Assembly: GCA_964441705.1 (NCBI GenBank)
Contig: CAYTWF010000029.1
Location: 1 to 37,386, forward strand
Direction of reading: 5' to 3'
DNA length: 37,386 bases
DNA from: Eshraghiella sp964441705
GTDB lineage: Bacteria > Bacillota > Clostridia > Lachnospirales > Lachnospiraceae
Shown: piece by piece, positions 23,577 to 31,425 of the stretch
Numbering within the stretch: the first letter of the stretch is position 1
Layout of the letters: every line of letters begins with the position of its first letter
The notes under the pieces: model-generated
Seen by the model: the letters and a program-made list of their open reading frames with translations, nothing else
Told to the model about the DNA's origin: nothing
The model's database searches: none
Translations under genes and position numbers: made by a program

Positions 23577-24971
23577 ATGAAGGAGCTCGCAGTATTTATA
23601 GACACTACGTCAAAGGAACCGGCATATCAGCAGATATACAGCTATATTAAGAATGAAATTAAGCTGGGCAGATTGACAAAAGGTACCTCGCTGCCCTCAT
23701 CAAGAGCACTTGCAGCATATCTTCAATTCAGCAGAAGTACCATTCTTATGGCATATGACCAGCTGGCGGCGGAAGGGTACATAGAGACCAGACCCCAAAA
23801 GGGATATTATGTTATGGAGCTGGAGGAATCTTTTGGAGAATTGACAGCTGCAGCTGGGGATGAACCACATGAACAGAGACAGAACAGGTGTGATATCATT
23901 TTTTCACCCGATGGAATAGAGACAGCACATTTTCCATATAATGAATGGAGAAAAATAGCCAGACAGGTAATTGTACCAGAGGAAAGTGATATTTTTAACA
24001 GCGGAGACAGAAAGGGAGATATTGGTCTGAGAAAAATACTTGCCACATATCTTCACGATTCAAGAGGTGTTAATGCATCACCGGACCAGATAATTCTTGG
24101 AGCAGGTAATGAAAGTCTGCTGATGCTTCTTAATACTTTGATAAATAAGGATAGTGTATTTGCTATGGAGAACCCTTCATATAAGAAGTCATACACTATT
24201 CTTAAAGGACTTGGGCGTCAGGTAGCACCGGTGGAGCTGGATGCGTATGGAATAAGCATTGATGAGCTTGAAAAGTCCAAAGCTGATATTGCATATGTTA
24301 CGCCTTCGCATCAGTATCCAACAGGAATAATTATGAGCATTAAAAGACGTCTGGAGCTTATTGCCTGGACAGCCAGAGCTGAAGGCAGATATATAATAGA
24401 GGATGATTATGACAGTGAATTCAGATATAAGGGCAAGCCGGTACCGTCCCTTCAGGGAAATGATACTGAGGGAAAGGTAATATACATAGGAACCTTTTCC
24501 AAATCAATATCACCAGCACTTAGAATAAGCTACATGGTGCTTCCTAAGGGATTGATGAAGGAATATAACGGGCAAAAATACTGCAGTAACACAGTATCAA
24601 GACTTGACCAGCGTATTGTTCAGCAATTTATAGCAGACGGTGGGTATGAAAGACATCTTAACCGCATGAGAACCATCTATAAGAACAAGCATGATATTAT
24701 GCTTGGTGAGTTGAAAAAATGGAGCCAGGTTACGATTACAGGAGATAATGCCGGTGCCCATATGATAGTGTCTGTGAATAATGGAATGGATGAGAATACT
24801 TTAGTTAATATGGCAGCAGAGCATGGAGTTAAGGTATATCCCATGTCAGATTATTATATAGATAATACGGGCAAAAAAAACAAACCCTCAATTATCATAG
24901 GCTATGCGCGCCTCAATGCACAGCAGATAATCAAGGGTCTTGGAATACTTAAGGACATATGGCGGCTATAA
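23577..24971 (+). CDS. MocR/PdxR-type regulator: GntR HTH fused to PLP aminotransferase fold
   Basis: The 464-residue protein has an N-terminal GntR winged helix (about 10-80: YIKNEIKLGRLTKGTSLPSS, then FSRSTILMAYDQLAAEGYIE) and a C-terminal fold-type I aminotransferase domain (about 105-464). PLP-site residues are present: the aspartate in IIEDDYDSEFR (about D277) and the Schiff-base lysine K309 in GTFSKSISPALR. MocR proteins use PLP or an amino-acid adduct as an effector; PdxR controls pyridoxal phosphate synthesis. No pdxS/pdxT or transporter gene is adjacent, so the target is unknown. The divergent DUF6062-like gene is a candidate target because the promoters share a 115-bp gap. Confidence 0.92.
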   Translation: MKELAVFIDTTSKEPAYQQIYSYIKNEIKLGRLTKGTSLPSSRALAAYLQFSRSTILMAYDQLAAEGYIETRPQKGYYVMELEESFGELTAAAGDEPHEQRQNRCDIIFSPDGIETAHFPYNEWRKIARQVIVPEESDIFNSGDRKGDIGLRKILATYLHDSRGVNASPDQIILGAGNESLLMLLNTLINKDSVFAMENPSYKKSYTILKGLGRQVAPVELDAYGISIDELEKSKADIAYVTPSHQYPTGIIMSIKRRLELIAWTARAEGRYIIEDDYDSEFRYKGKPVPSLQGNDTEGKVIYIGTFSKSISPALRISYMVLPKGLMKEYNGQKYCSNTVSRLDQRIVQQFIADGGYERHLNRMRTIYKNKHDIMLGELKKWSQVTITGDNAGAHMIVSVNNGMDENTLVNMAAEHGVKVYPMSDYYIDNTGKKNKPSIIIGYARLNAQQIIKGLGILKDIWRL

Positions 24972-24974
24972 AGA

Positions 24975-25003
24975 AAAGCCGGGGACTATTAGTCCTCAGC
25001 CTT
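24975..25003. terminator. Bidirectional hairpin overlapping the stop of the small acidic protein gene
   Basis: AAAGCCGGGGACT (24975-24987) pairs with AGTCCTCAGCCTT (24991-25003) with some G-U pairs. On the minus strand it is followed by TTTTCTTT. The loop holds the TAA stop of the 73-residue gene. Confidence 0.65.
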
Positions 25004-25210
25004 CTTAGCAGCTTCCTCAGCCTTGTCTGGATTAATCTTAACGTATGATCTGTCTGTTTCGTCATCATCGTCATCAGAGAAATCATCATCATAATCATCA
25101 TCAAGATCATCATCCTGTTTCTCTTTGTATTTGGAATATAATACCATGCCGCCTGCAACACCTGCACAAATCGCTGCAATTGCAACTACAAATTTAAAAA
25201 ATTTCTTCAT
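24989..25210 (-). CDS. Small membrane-anchored protein with acidic tail
   Basis: This 73-residue protein starts after AAAGGAGT. Residues 6-27 form one hydrophobic segment (FKFVVAIAAICAGVAGGMVLYS) preceded by lysines, and a KYKEK stop-transfer follows. The rest is strongly acidic, with runs of Asp between about 33 and 51, ending in a short Ala/Glu helix. The tail would lie outside if the signal acts as an N-in anchor, or in the cytoplasm if inverted; the Lys-rich N-terminus favours N-in. I recognise no family. The gene has its own ribosome site and a terminator, so it is likely real. A cation-binding or scaffold role is only a guess. Confidence 0.6.
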   Translation of the reverse strand: MKKFFKFVVAIAAICAGVAGGMVLYSKYKEKQDDDLDDDYDDDFSDDDDDETDRSYVKINPDKAEEAAKKAED

Positions 25211-25319
25211 AATGTGGTACTCCTTTCAATTTGTTATTTAATATTTTAACTCTAAATGGTAAAATTTAAAAGTGATAAATAGTAATTTATAAAAATTTCA
25301 TAATCAGAAGAGGTAAAAC

Positions 25320-26186
25320 ATGGATATACGTTTAGATAATGGTAATGTAGTAATTGAAAATCTAAGTGATTTTCTTCTTAGCCAGACACTTGAATGTGGT
25401 CAGTGCTTTCATTTTATTAAGCTGGACGAGGAGGTGTATGAAATAGCCGCAATGGGTAGACTGCTAAAGGCTGCTCAAGCTGGTAATACACTCACATTGT
25501 ATGATACAACAATGGAGGAATATAACCTGATATGGAGAAAATATTTTGATTTGGACAGGGATTATGGTGCAATCAAGAGAATTCTTTTGAAAAAAGACAA
25601 TGCCCTGAAGGAAGCTATTGACGTGATGTGGGGAGTGCGAATACTGAATCAGGATTTTTTTGAAACACTCATATCATTTATTATATCCCAAAATCAGCAG
25701 ATTCCCAGAATTAAGCAGATAGTTGCCAATATCAGTGAACGCTGCGGCAGAAGTCTGGGCGAAAATATGTATTCTTTTCCAGATGCAGACAGCATATTAT
25801 CAATAGGAGCGGACGGAGTTAAGGAATGCAAGGCCGGCTTTAGAAATACATATATTATTGATGCCTGTGAGCGGTTTAAATCCGGTGAAATTAATGAAAA
25901 GGCTCTTTTAGAGGCGGATTATGATGAATGTATAGAAACATTGAAAAAAATACGTGGAGTAGGAGACAAGGTGGCCAACTGTGTCGCACTTTTTTCATTG
26001 GGAAAAAGAAATGCTTTTCCAATTGATGTGTGGATAAAGAGAATAATGGAAAAGCTCTATTTTAAGGAGGAAACACCGATTCCGGTTATTGCAGGTCTTG
26101 CCAGGGAGCATTTTGGCCAGTATGGAGGCTACGCCCAGCAGTATCTTTTCTATTATGGTAAGAGTAATGAGGTTGGAAAAAAATGA
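25320..26186 (+). CDS. OGG1-type 8-oxoguanine DNA glycosylase/AP lyase
   Basis: The 288-residue protein has an OGG-like N-terminal domain (LSQTLECGQCFHF at 20-32; CGQCF is the family hallmark) and a helix-hairpin-helix glycosylase domain. In the latter SFIISQNQQIPRI matches the base-recognition loop, IRGVGDKVANC holds catalytic lysine K217, and AFPIDVWIKR holds aspartate D236; both are required in bifunctional OGG1 enzymes. It removes oxidised guanine and cleaves the backbone. OGG1-type glycosylases exist in clostridia alongside or instead of MutM. Length and motifs look complete. The ribosome site is AGAAGAGG. It ends 82 nt before the groESL promoter. Confidence 0.88.
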   Translation: MDIRLDNGNVVIENLSDFLLSQTLECGQCFHFIKLDEEVYEIAAMGRLLKAAQAGNTLTLYDTTMEEYNLIWRKYFDLDRDYGAIKRILLKKDNALKEAIDVMWGVRILNQDFFETLISFIISQNQQIPRIKQIVANISERCGRSLGENMYSFPDADSILSIGADGVKECKAGFRNTYIIDACERFKSGEINEKALLEADYDECIETLKKIRGVGDKVANCVALFSLGKRNAFPIDVWIKRIMEKLYFKEETPIPVIAGLAREHFGQYGGYAQQYLFYYGKSNEVGKK

Positions 26187-26268
26187 GAAACAGTTAGTAA
26201 ATAAGAGAAAAAAAGAGTAATAAAGAGATAATATCAAGATAATGCTCGAAAATGACAAATCAAAACAT

Positions 26269-26297
26269 TTGCATACTATACTAAAAGTGACTAATAT
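26269..26297 (+). promoter_or_regulatory. Promoter of groESL
   Basis: TTGCAT (26269-26274), 17-nt spacer, TAATAT (26292-26297), immediately upstream of the CIRCE operator. Confidence 0.7.
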
Positions 26298-26308
26298 ATA
26301 GTCATTGG

Positions 26309-26335
26309 TTAGCACTCGATTGAAATGAGTGCTAA
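26309..26335. promoter_or_regulatory. CIRCE operator (HrcA binding site)
   Basis: A perfect TTAGCACTC-N9-GAGTGCTAA inverted repeat, identical to the consensus, lies at the expected transcription start region of groES. HrcA should repress here at normal temperature. The hrcA gene is not in the window. Confidence 0.97.
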
Positions 26336-26383
26336 CAGAAAACTAAGACTAATAAGTCAGGTATTATTAAAGGAGGAATTGTT

Positions 26384-26668
26384 ATGAAGTTAGTACCTTT
26401 AGGAGACAGAGTAATTTTAAAACAGCTTGTAGCTGAGGAGACCACTAAATCAGGAATTGTACTTCCGGGTCAGGCAAAAGAAAAACCACAGCAGGCAGAA
26501 GTTATTGCTGTAGGTCCTGGCGGAGTTATAGATGGCAAAGAGGTTACAATGCAGGTAAAGGTTGGAGATAAGGTTATTTTCTCCAAATATTCAGGAACAG
26601 AAGTTAAGCTTGAAGATGAAGAATACATCGTTGTTAAACAGAACGATATTCTTGCAGTTATCGAATAA
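26384..26668 (+). CDS. groES: Co-chaperonin GroES
   Basis: The 94-residue protein has the GroES fold signatures: KLVPLGDRVILKQL at the start, the mobile loop around ETTKSGIVLPGQAKEK (19-34) that binds GroEL, and GDKVIFSKYSGTEVKL and ILAVIE at the end. It forms the heptameric lid of the chaperonin in the cytoplasm. It is preceded by AAGGAGG and by promoter and CIRCE elements, and lies 18 nt from groEL in a two-gene heat-shock operon. Confidence 0.98.
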   Translation: MKLVPLGDRVILKQLVAEETTKSGIVLPGQAKEKPQQAEVIAVGPGGVIDGKEVTMQVKVGDKVIFSKYSGTEVKLEDEEYIVVKQNDILAVIE

Positions 26669-26686
26669 TAAGGAGGCATATTAATC

Positions 26687-28315
26687 ATGGCAAAAGAAAT
26701 TAAAAACGGAGCTGAAGCCAGAGAAGCACTTGGTGCTGGCGTTAACAAACTTGCAGATACAGTAAGAGTAACACTTGGACCTAAAGGAAGAAATGTTGTT
26801 CTTGATAAATCCTATGGTGCACCACTTATCACTAATGATGGTGTTACAATTGCAAAGGAAATTGAGCTTGCTGACCCATTTGAGAATATGGGAGCACAGC
26901 TTGTAAAGGAAGTTGCTACTAAGACTAATGATGTAGCTGGAGATGGTACAACAACTGCTACAGTACTTGCACAGGCAATGATTGATGAAGGAATTAAGAA
27001 TCTGGCAGCAGGTGCTAACCCTATTATTCTTAGAAAAGGTATGAAGAAAGCTACAGATTGTGCAGTTGATGCAATTGCTAAGATGAGCTCAAAGGTTACA
27101 GGTAAAGACCAGATTGCCAAGGTTGCTTCAATTTCAGCAGGAGATGAAGAGGTTGGTCAGCTTGTAGCAGACGCAATGGAAAAAGTAAGTAATGATGGTG
27201 TTATTACTATTGAAGAGTCCAAGACAATGAAGACAGAGCTTGACGTTGTAGAAGGTATGCAGTTTGACAGAGGCTATGTATCAGCATATATGGCAACTGA
27301 TATGGATAAGATGGAAGCAGTTCTTGATGACCCATATATCCTTATTACAGATAAGAAGATTAGCAATATTCAGGAGATTTTACCACTTCTTGAGCAGATT
27401 GTGCAGAATGGTGCAAAGCTTCTTATTATCGCTGAAGATGTTGAAGGAGAGGCTCTTACAACACTTATCGTTAATAAATTAAGAGGAACCTTCAATGTAG
27501 TAGCAGTTAAGGCTCCAGGCTATGGTGACAGACGTAAAGAGATGTTAAAAGACATCGCAGTTCTTACAGGTGGTCAGGTAATTTCAGAGGAGCTTGGTCT
27601 TGAGCTTAAGGATGCAACTCTTGAGCAGCTTGGACGTGCTAAGTCTGTTAAGGTTCAGAAGGAAAATACAGTTATTGTTGATGGTGAAGGTTCTAAGGAA
27701 GATATTCAGGCAAGAATTGCCCAGATTAGAGCTCAGCTTGAAGAGACAACATCTGAATTTGATAAAGAGAAATTACAGGAAAGACTTGCAAAGCTTTCAG
27801 GTGGCGTAGCTGTTATTCGTGTTGGTGCAGCAACAGAGACTGAGATGAAAGAAAGCAAGCTTCGTCTTGAGGATGCTTTGGCAGCAACAAAGGCAGCAGT
27901 TGAAGAAGGAATTATAGCAGGTGGTGGTTCAGCATATATTCATGCATCTAAAGAGGTTGCAAAGCTTGCTGATACACTTGAGGGAGATGAGAAGACAGGT
28001 GCTAAATTAATTCTTAAAGCACTGGATGCTCCATTATTCCACATTGCACATAATGCAGGACTTGAAGGCGCAGTAATTATTAACAAGGTAAGAGAATCAG
28101 AGATTGGTACAGGCTTTGATGCTCTTCATGAGGAATATGTTGACATGGTTAAGGTAGGAATTCTTGACCCTGCAAAGGTAACAAGAAGTGCACTTCAGAA
28201 TGCAACAAGTGTAGCTTCAACCTTACTTACAACTGAATCAGTTGTAGCTAATATCAAAGAAGAAACACCAGCAGCCCCAGCACCAGGAATGGGCGGTATG
28301 GGCGGAATGATGTAG
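26687..28315 (+). CDS. groEL: Chaperonin GroEL
   Basis: The 542-residue protein is full-length. It has the ATP-binding GDGTTTATVLAQA near 86-98, VTLGPKGRNVVLDKSYG near 29-45, an apical domain with GYVSAYMATD and LLIIAEDVEGEALTTL, and the Gly-Met tail GMGGMGGMM typical of GroEL. It folds client proteins in the cytoplasm with GroES. It is cotranscribed with groES under CIRCE control. Its transcript ends at an unusually long perfect palindrome just after the stop codon. Confidence 0.99.
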   Translation: MAKEIKNGAEAREALGAGVNKLADTVRVTLGPKGRNVVLDKSYGAPLITNDGVTIAKEIELADPFENMGAQLVKEVATKTNDVAGDGTTTATVLAQAMIDEGIKNLAAGANPIILRKGMKKATDCAVDAIAKMSSKVTGKDQIAKVASISAGDEEVGQLVADAMEKVSNDGVITIEESKTMKTELDVVEGMQFDRGYVSAYMATDMDKMEAVLDDPYILITDKKISNIQEILPLLEQIVQNGAKLLIIAEDVEGEALTTLIVNKLRGTFNVVAVKAPGYGDRRKEMLKDIAVLTGGQVISEELGLELKDATLEQLGRAKSVKVQKENTVIVDGEGSKEDIQARIAQIRAQLEETTSEFDKEKLQERLAKLSGGVAVIRVGAATETEMKESKLRLEDALAATKAAVEEGIIAGGGSAYIHASKEVAKLADTLEGDEKTGAKLILKALDAPLFHIAHNAGLEGAVIINKVRESEIGTGFDALHEEYVDMVKVGILDPAKVTRSALQNATSVASTLLTTESVVANIKEETPAAPAPGMGGMGGMM

Positions 28316-28337
28316 TTATCATAAAGTCATGCAAGGA

Positions 28338-28393
28338 TAAAAATGGAAACAGCGGATTACAAGCTAGCTTGTAATCCGCTGTTTCCATTTTTA
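28338..28393. terminator. 56-bp perfect palindrome, groEL terminator
   Basis: 28338-28365 is the exact reverse complement of 28366-28393, with no mismatch and no central spacer; the centre is AAGCTAGCTT. The GC-rich part of the stem is flanked by A5 and T5, so it can terminate in both directions. Confidence 0.9.
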
Positions 28394-28405
28394 GACTTAT
28401 ATGAC

Positions 28406-28455
28406 GCATGACTCTAGTGAGAAATTGCAAAGCAATTTCGTAACTGGAGCCATGC
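28406..28455. repeat. 50-bp imperfect palindrome downstream of groEL
   Basis: GCATGACTCTAGT at the left and ACTGGAGCCATGC at the right pair with two transitions, and GAAATTGC-AAA-GCAATTTC forms the inner perfect stem. The structure is too elaborate to be needed after the terminator next to it, and looks like a repetitive extragenic palindrome. The stretch 28456-28566 shows only AT-rich DNA and a GAAAGGAG ribosome site. Confidence 0.6.
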
Positions 28456-28566
28456 CACGTAGCTTTTGCGATTTTATTTATTAAATTTTCATATTTTAGG
28501 TCTTTCTTTTATCTTCAAAACTTAGTACAATAAAAGAAATACCTTAAATCGAAAGGAGCATTTATT

Positions 28567-29088
28567 ATGCTTGAAGCAGTAGTTGAATGTCTAGTCAGAC
28601 GAAAGATTACAATGAAGGATTATGCTAAGCGTTGCTGCATGGCATTTTTTGACGGAGTAGTGTTTGTAATACTTGTTCTTCTTACACTTAATTTCCCTCT
28701 TGTACTTTACTTTTTCTTTCTGGCAGTTGCGTTACTTGTATGGGTTACATACCTGGTATTCCGCAATACCAATATAGAGTATGAGTATTCATTTTTTGAT
28801 GGAGATTTGCAGGTGGACAAGATTCTTAATAAGAAAGCCCGTAAGAAGCTGCACACTTTTCCAATGAGCAAAATGGAATTCATGGCACCGGAGGGTTCAC
28901 ATCATTTGGGCGGACAGGCTGGTAACCGTAAGCAGTATGATTATTCTGCTAATAATGAAGAGCTTAAGAATTACGTTGCTGTTCTTTATGACGAGAAGAA
29001 TCAGGTTTCAGAACTGAAGTTTACACCTAATGAAGAACTTTTTAACAGACTTAAGAACACATATGCCCGTAAGGTATATGAGGATTAG
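28567..29088 (+). CDS. Small membrane protein of unknown function (possibly DUF6106)
   Basis: The 173-residue protein starts after GAAAGGAGC. Two hydrophobic segments at about 30-47 and 49-66 (FFDGVVFVILVLLTLNF, then VLYFFFLAVALLVWVTYLVF) form a hairpin in the membrane. The remaining 105 residues are soluble and probably cytoplasmic, with a beta-rich part (NIEYEYSFFDGDLQVDKI, KLHTFPMSKMEFMAP) that resembles a bacterial PH-like layout. It may belong to DUF6106; I recall this family from Lachnospiraceae but cannot confirm. It sits alone between groEL and guaB. Confidence 0.65.
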   Translation: MLEAVVECLVRRKITMKDYAKRCCMAFFDGVVFVILVLLTLNFPLVLYFFFLAVALLVWVTYLVFRNTNIEYEYSFFDGDLQVDKILNKKARKKLHTFPMSKMEFMAPEGSHHLGGQAGNRKQYDYSANNEELKNYVAVLYDEKNQVSELKFTPNEELFNRLKNTYARKVYED

Positions 29089-29116
29089 TATATTTTCGAC
29101 AGGTAACATTATTGTA

Positions 29117-29145
29117 TTGACAATTATTTTTTATTTTGTTATATT
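29117..29145 (+). promoter_or_regulatory. Promoter of guaB
   Basis: Consensus TTGACA (29117-29122), 17-nt spacer, TATATT (29140-29145). It overlaps the longest possible upstream frame and so fixes the guaB start downstream. The leader is too short for a riboswitch. Confidence 0.8.
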
Positions 29146-29186
29146 TTAGGGAATTATCAAATAATAGAAAGGCGGAATTAACCAAA

Positions 29187-30641
29187 ATGGGTACAATTAT
29201 CGGTGATGGAATTACATTTGACGACGTACTTCTGGTTCCTCAGTATTCAGAAGTAACACCTAATCTAATTGAACTTGGAACACAGCTTACTAAGACAATC
29301 AGACTTAATGTTCCAATTATGAGCGCAGGAATGGATACAGTAACAGAGCACAGGATGGCTATAGCGATGGCCAGACAGGGTGGCATTGGAATTATTCATA
29401 AGAATATGTCAATTGAGCAGCAGGCTGACGAGGTTGATAAAGTAAAGCGTTCAGAAAATGGTGTTATTACGGACCCATTTTTCTTATCCCCAGAGCATAC
29501 ACTTGAAGATGCCAATAATCTTATGGGCAAATTCAGAATTTCAGGAGTTCCTATTACAGAGAATGGCAAGCTTGTAGGTATTATTACTAATCGTGATCTT
29601 AAGTTTGAGACAGATTTTTCTAAGAAAATCAAAGAGAGTATGACAAGTGAGAATCTTGTTACTGCTCCTGTAGGAATTACGCTTAAGGATGCTAAGAATA
29701 TTCTTGCGAAGGCGCGTGTTGAGAAGCTGCCTATTGTAGATGAGAATTATAACCTTAAGGGTCTTATTACAATCAAGGATATTGAGAAGCAGATTAAATA
29801 CCCAATGTCAGCCAAGGATAATCAGGGAAGACTTCTCTGTGGTGCGGCTGTTGGTATTACAACTAATGTAATGGAAAGAGTTGCTGCACTTGTAGCGGCT
29901 AAGGTTGATTGTATAGTTATAGATTCAGCACATGGACATTCCAAGAATATTATAGATACAGTTAAGAGAATTAAGGCTGCATATCCTGAGCTTCAGGTAA
30001 TTGCAGGTAACATTGCAACAGGTGAAGCTGCCAAGGCTCTTATCGAGGCCGGTGTTGATGCTGTTAAGGTTGGTATTGGACCTGGTTCAATATGTACAAC
30101 ACGAGTTGTTGCTGGTATTGGTGTACCTCAGATTACAGCAGTTATGAACGTATATGAGACAACAAGACAGTATGGCATTCCGCTTATTGCAGATGGTGGA
30201 ATTAAGTTCTCAGGAGATATTACCAAGGCTATAGCTGCCGGTGCAGATGTATGTATGATGGGCAGTCTTTTTGCAGGCTGTGATGAAGCTCCTGGTGATT
30301 TTGAGCTTTTCCAGGGAAGAAAATACAAGGTATACAGAGGAATGGGTTCCATTGCAGCTATGGAGAATGGCAGCAAGGATCGTTATTTCCAGACAGGTGC
30401 CAAGAAGCTTGTACCTGAAGGTGTTGAAGGACGAGTTGCATATAAGGGTCTTGTTGAAGACACAGTATTCCAGCTTATGGGCGGTTTAAGGTCAGGAATG
30501 GGATATTGTGGAACAAGAACAGTTGAAGAGCTTAAGCAGAACGGTAAGTTTGTTAAGATTACAGCAGCTTCTCTTAAAGAAAGTCATCCACATGACATTC
30601 ACATTACCAAAGAAGCTCCTAACTATAGCATCGACCAGTAA
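29187..30641 (+). CDS. guaB: IMP dehydrogenase
   Basis: I start at 29187 (MGTIIGDGITFDDVLLVP), the normal IMPDH N-terminus, giving 484 residues; AAAGGCGG lies 12 nt upstream, a slightly long spacing. The TIM barrel carries FDDVLLVPQYSEV, SAGMDTVTE, the catalytic loop GPGSICTTRVVAGIG (C303) and the flap with MGSIAAMENGSKDRY. Two CBS domains (about 94-205) are inserted, as usual, and may bind adenine and guanine nucleotides. The enzyme oxidises IMP to XMP with NAD, the committed step of GMP synthesis. It has its own promoter and terminator. Confidence 0.97.
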   Translation: MGTIIGDGITFDDVLLVPQYSEVTPNLIELGTQLTKTIRLNVPIMSAGMDTVTEHRMAIAMARQGGIGIIHKNMSIEQQADEVDKVKRSENGVITDPFFLSPEHTLEDANNLMGKFRISGVPITENGKLVGIITNRDLKFETDFSKKIKESMTSENLVTAPVGITLKDAKNILAKARVEKLPIVDENYNLKGLITIKDIEKQIKYPMSAKDNQGRLLCGAAVGITTNVMERVAALVAAKVDCIVIDSAHGHSKNIIDTVKRIKAAYPELQVIAGNIATGEAAKALIEAGVDAVKVGIGPGSICTTRVVAGIGVPQITAVMNVYETTRQYGIPLIADGGIKFSGDITKAIAAGADVCMMGSLFAGCDEAPGDFELFQGRKYKVYRGMGSIAAMENGSKDRYFQTGAKKLVPEGVEGRVAYKGLVEDTVFQLMGGLRSGMGYCGTRTVEELKQNGKFVKITAASLKESHPHDIHITKEAPNYSIDQ

Positions 30642-30657
30642 AAATGAAATTTTTTTG

Positions 30658-30695
30658 GGGAGCGGTCCGTATGGTCTTTACGGACGCTCCTTTTT
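30658..30695 (+). terminator. Intrinsic terminator of guaB
   Basis: GGAGCG-G-TCCGTA pairs with TACGGA-CGCTCC (30659-30690) and five T follow. Confidence 0.88.
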
Positions 30696-30741
30696 CATGT
30701 AAAATATATGTAAAATACTTTGCATAAGATAGGATAGTAAA

Positions 30742-31404
30742 ATGAAACCAAAACGACTGCTAGTGGCATGCTTAAGTTCATTATTTTTATTGATTATAGT
30801 GGCATTTATTGTTATTCTGCAAAGAGAGATTAACAGGAATGCGCCGGCCAATTTAAAAGACAAGGATAAGCAGGAAGAGACAACAACAGCAGACCCTTTT
30901 TTGCTAAGTGACAGAATAACACAGGATTTGCTTCCTGTTAACGAATATTCAAGACCAGGGACAAGCCTTAAAGAGATAAAGGGTATCGTGATTCATTATG
31001 TTGGCAACCCAGGAACAACTGCTGCACAGAATAAAAGTTATTTTGCAGGGCTTGCCACAAGTGGAGCGACAAGCGCCAGCAGTCATTATATAGTAGGACT
31101 TGATGGTGAGATAATTCAATGCGTACCACTTAATGAGATATCCTATGCCTCTAATGACAGGAATAAGGATACAATAGCTATTGAGTGCTGTCATCCGGAT
31201 GAGACAGGACAGTTTAATGACGCGACCTATGCGTCTCTGGTAGAATTAACTGCGGCACTTTGCAATACATATGGGCTTAATCCTGAGAAGGATGTAATAC
31301 GACATTATGACGTTACGGGTAAAAAATGTCCGCTTTACTACGTTGACCATGAAGATAAATGGTATGAATTTAAGCTGGCTGTTAGAAATGCCATGCATCA
31401 ATAA
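30742..31404 (+). CDS. Membrane-anchored N-acetylmuramoyl-L-alanine amidase (Amidase_2/PGRP)
   Basis: The 220-residue protein has an N-terminal signal anchor (7-26) and a short charged linker, then an Amidase_2 domain (about 78-218). Zinc ligands by family pattern are H85 in GIVIHYVGN, H188 in VIRHYDVTG and C196 in GKKCP, the T7-lysozyme-like arrangement. SSHYIVGLDGEIIQCVP and DTIAIECCHPDETG are conserved core strands. It should cut the bond between muramic acid and the stem peptide at the outer face of the membrane. It is 21 nt upstream of the Na/Pi cotransporter gene, probably in one transcript. Confidence 0.9.
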   Translation: MKPKRLLVACLSSLFLLIIVAFIVILQREINRNAPANLKDKDKQEETTTADPFLLSDRITQDLLPVNEYSRPGTSLKEIKGIVIHYVGNPGTTAAQNKSYFAGLATSGATSASSHYIVGLDGEIIQCVPLNEISYASNDRNKDTIAIECCHPDETGQFNDATYASLVELTAALCNTYGLNPEKDVIRHYDVTGKKCPLYYVDHEDKWYEFKLAVRNAMHQ

Positions 31405-31425
31405 CACTTAAGGGAGAAAATTACT

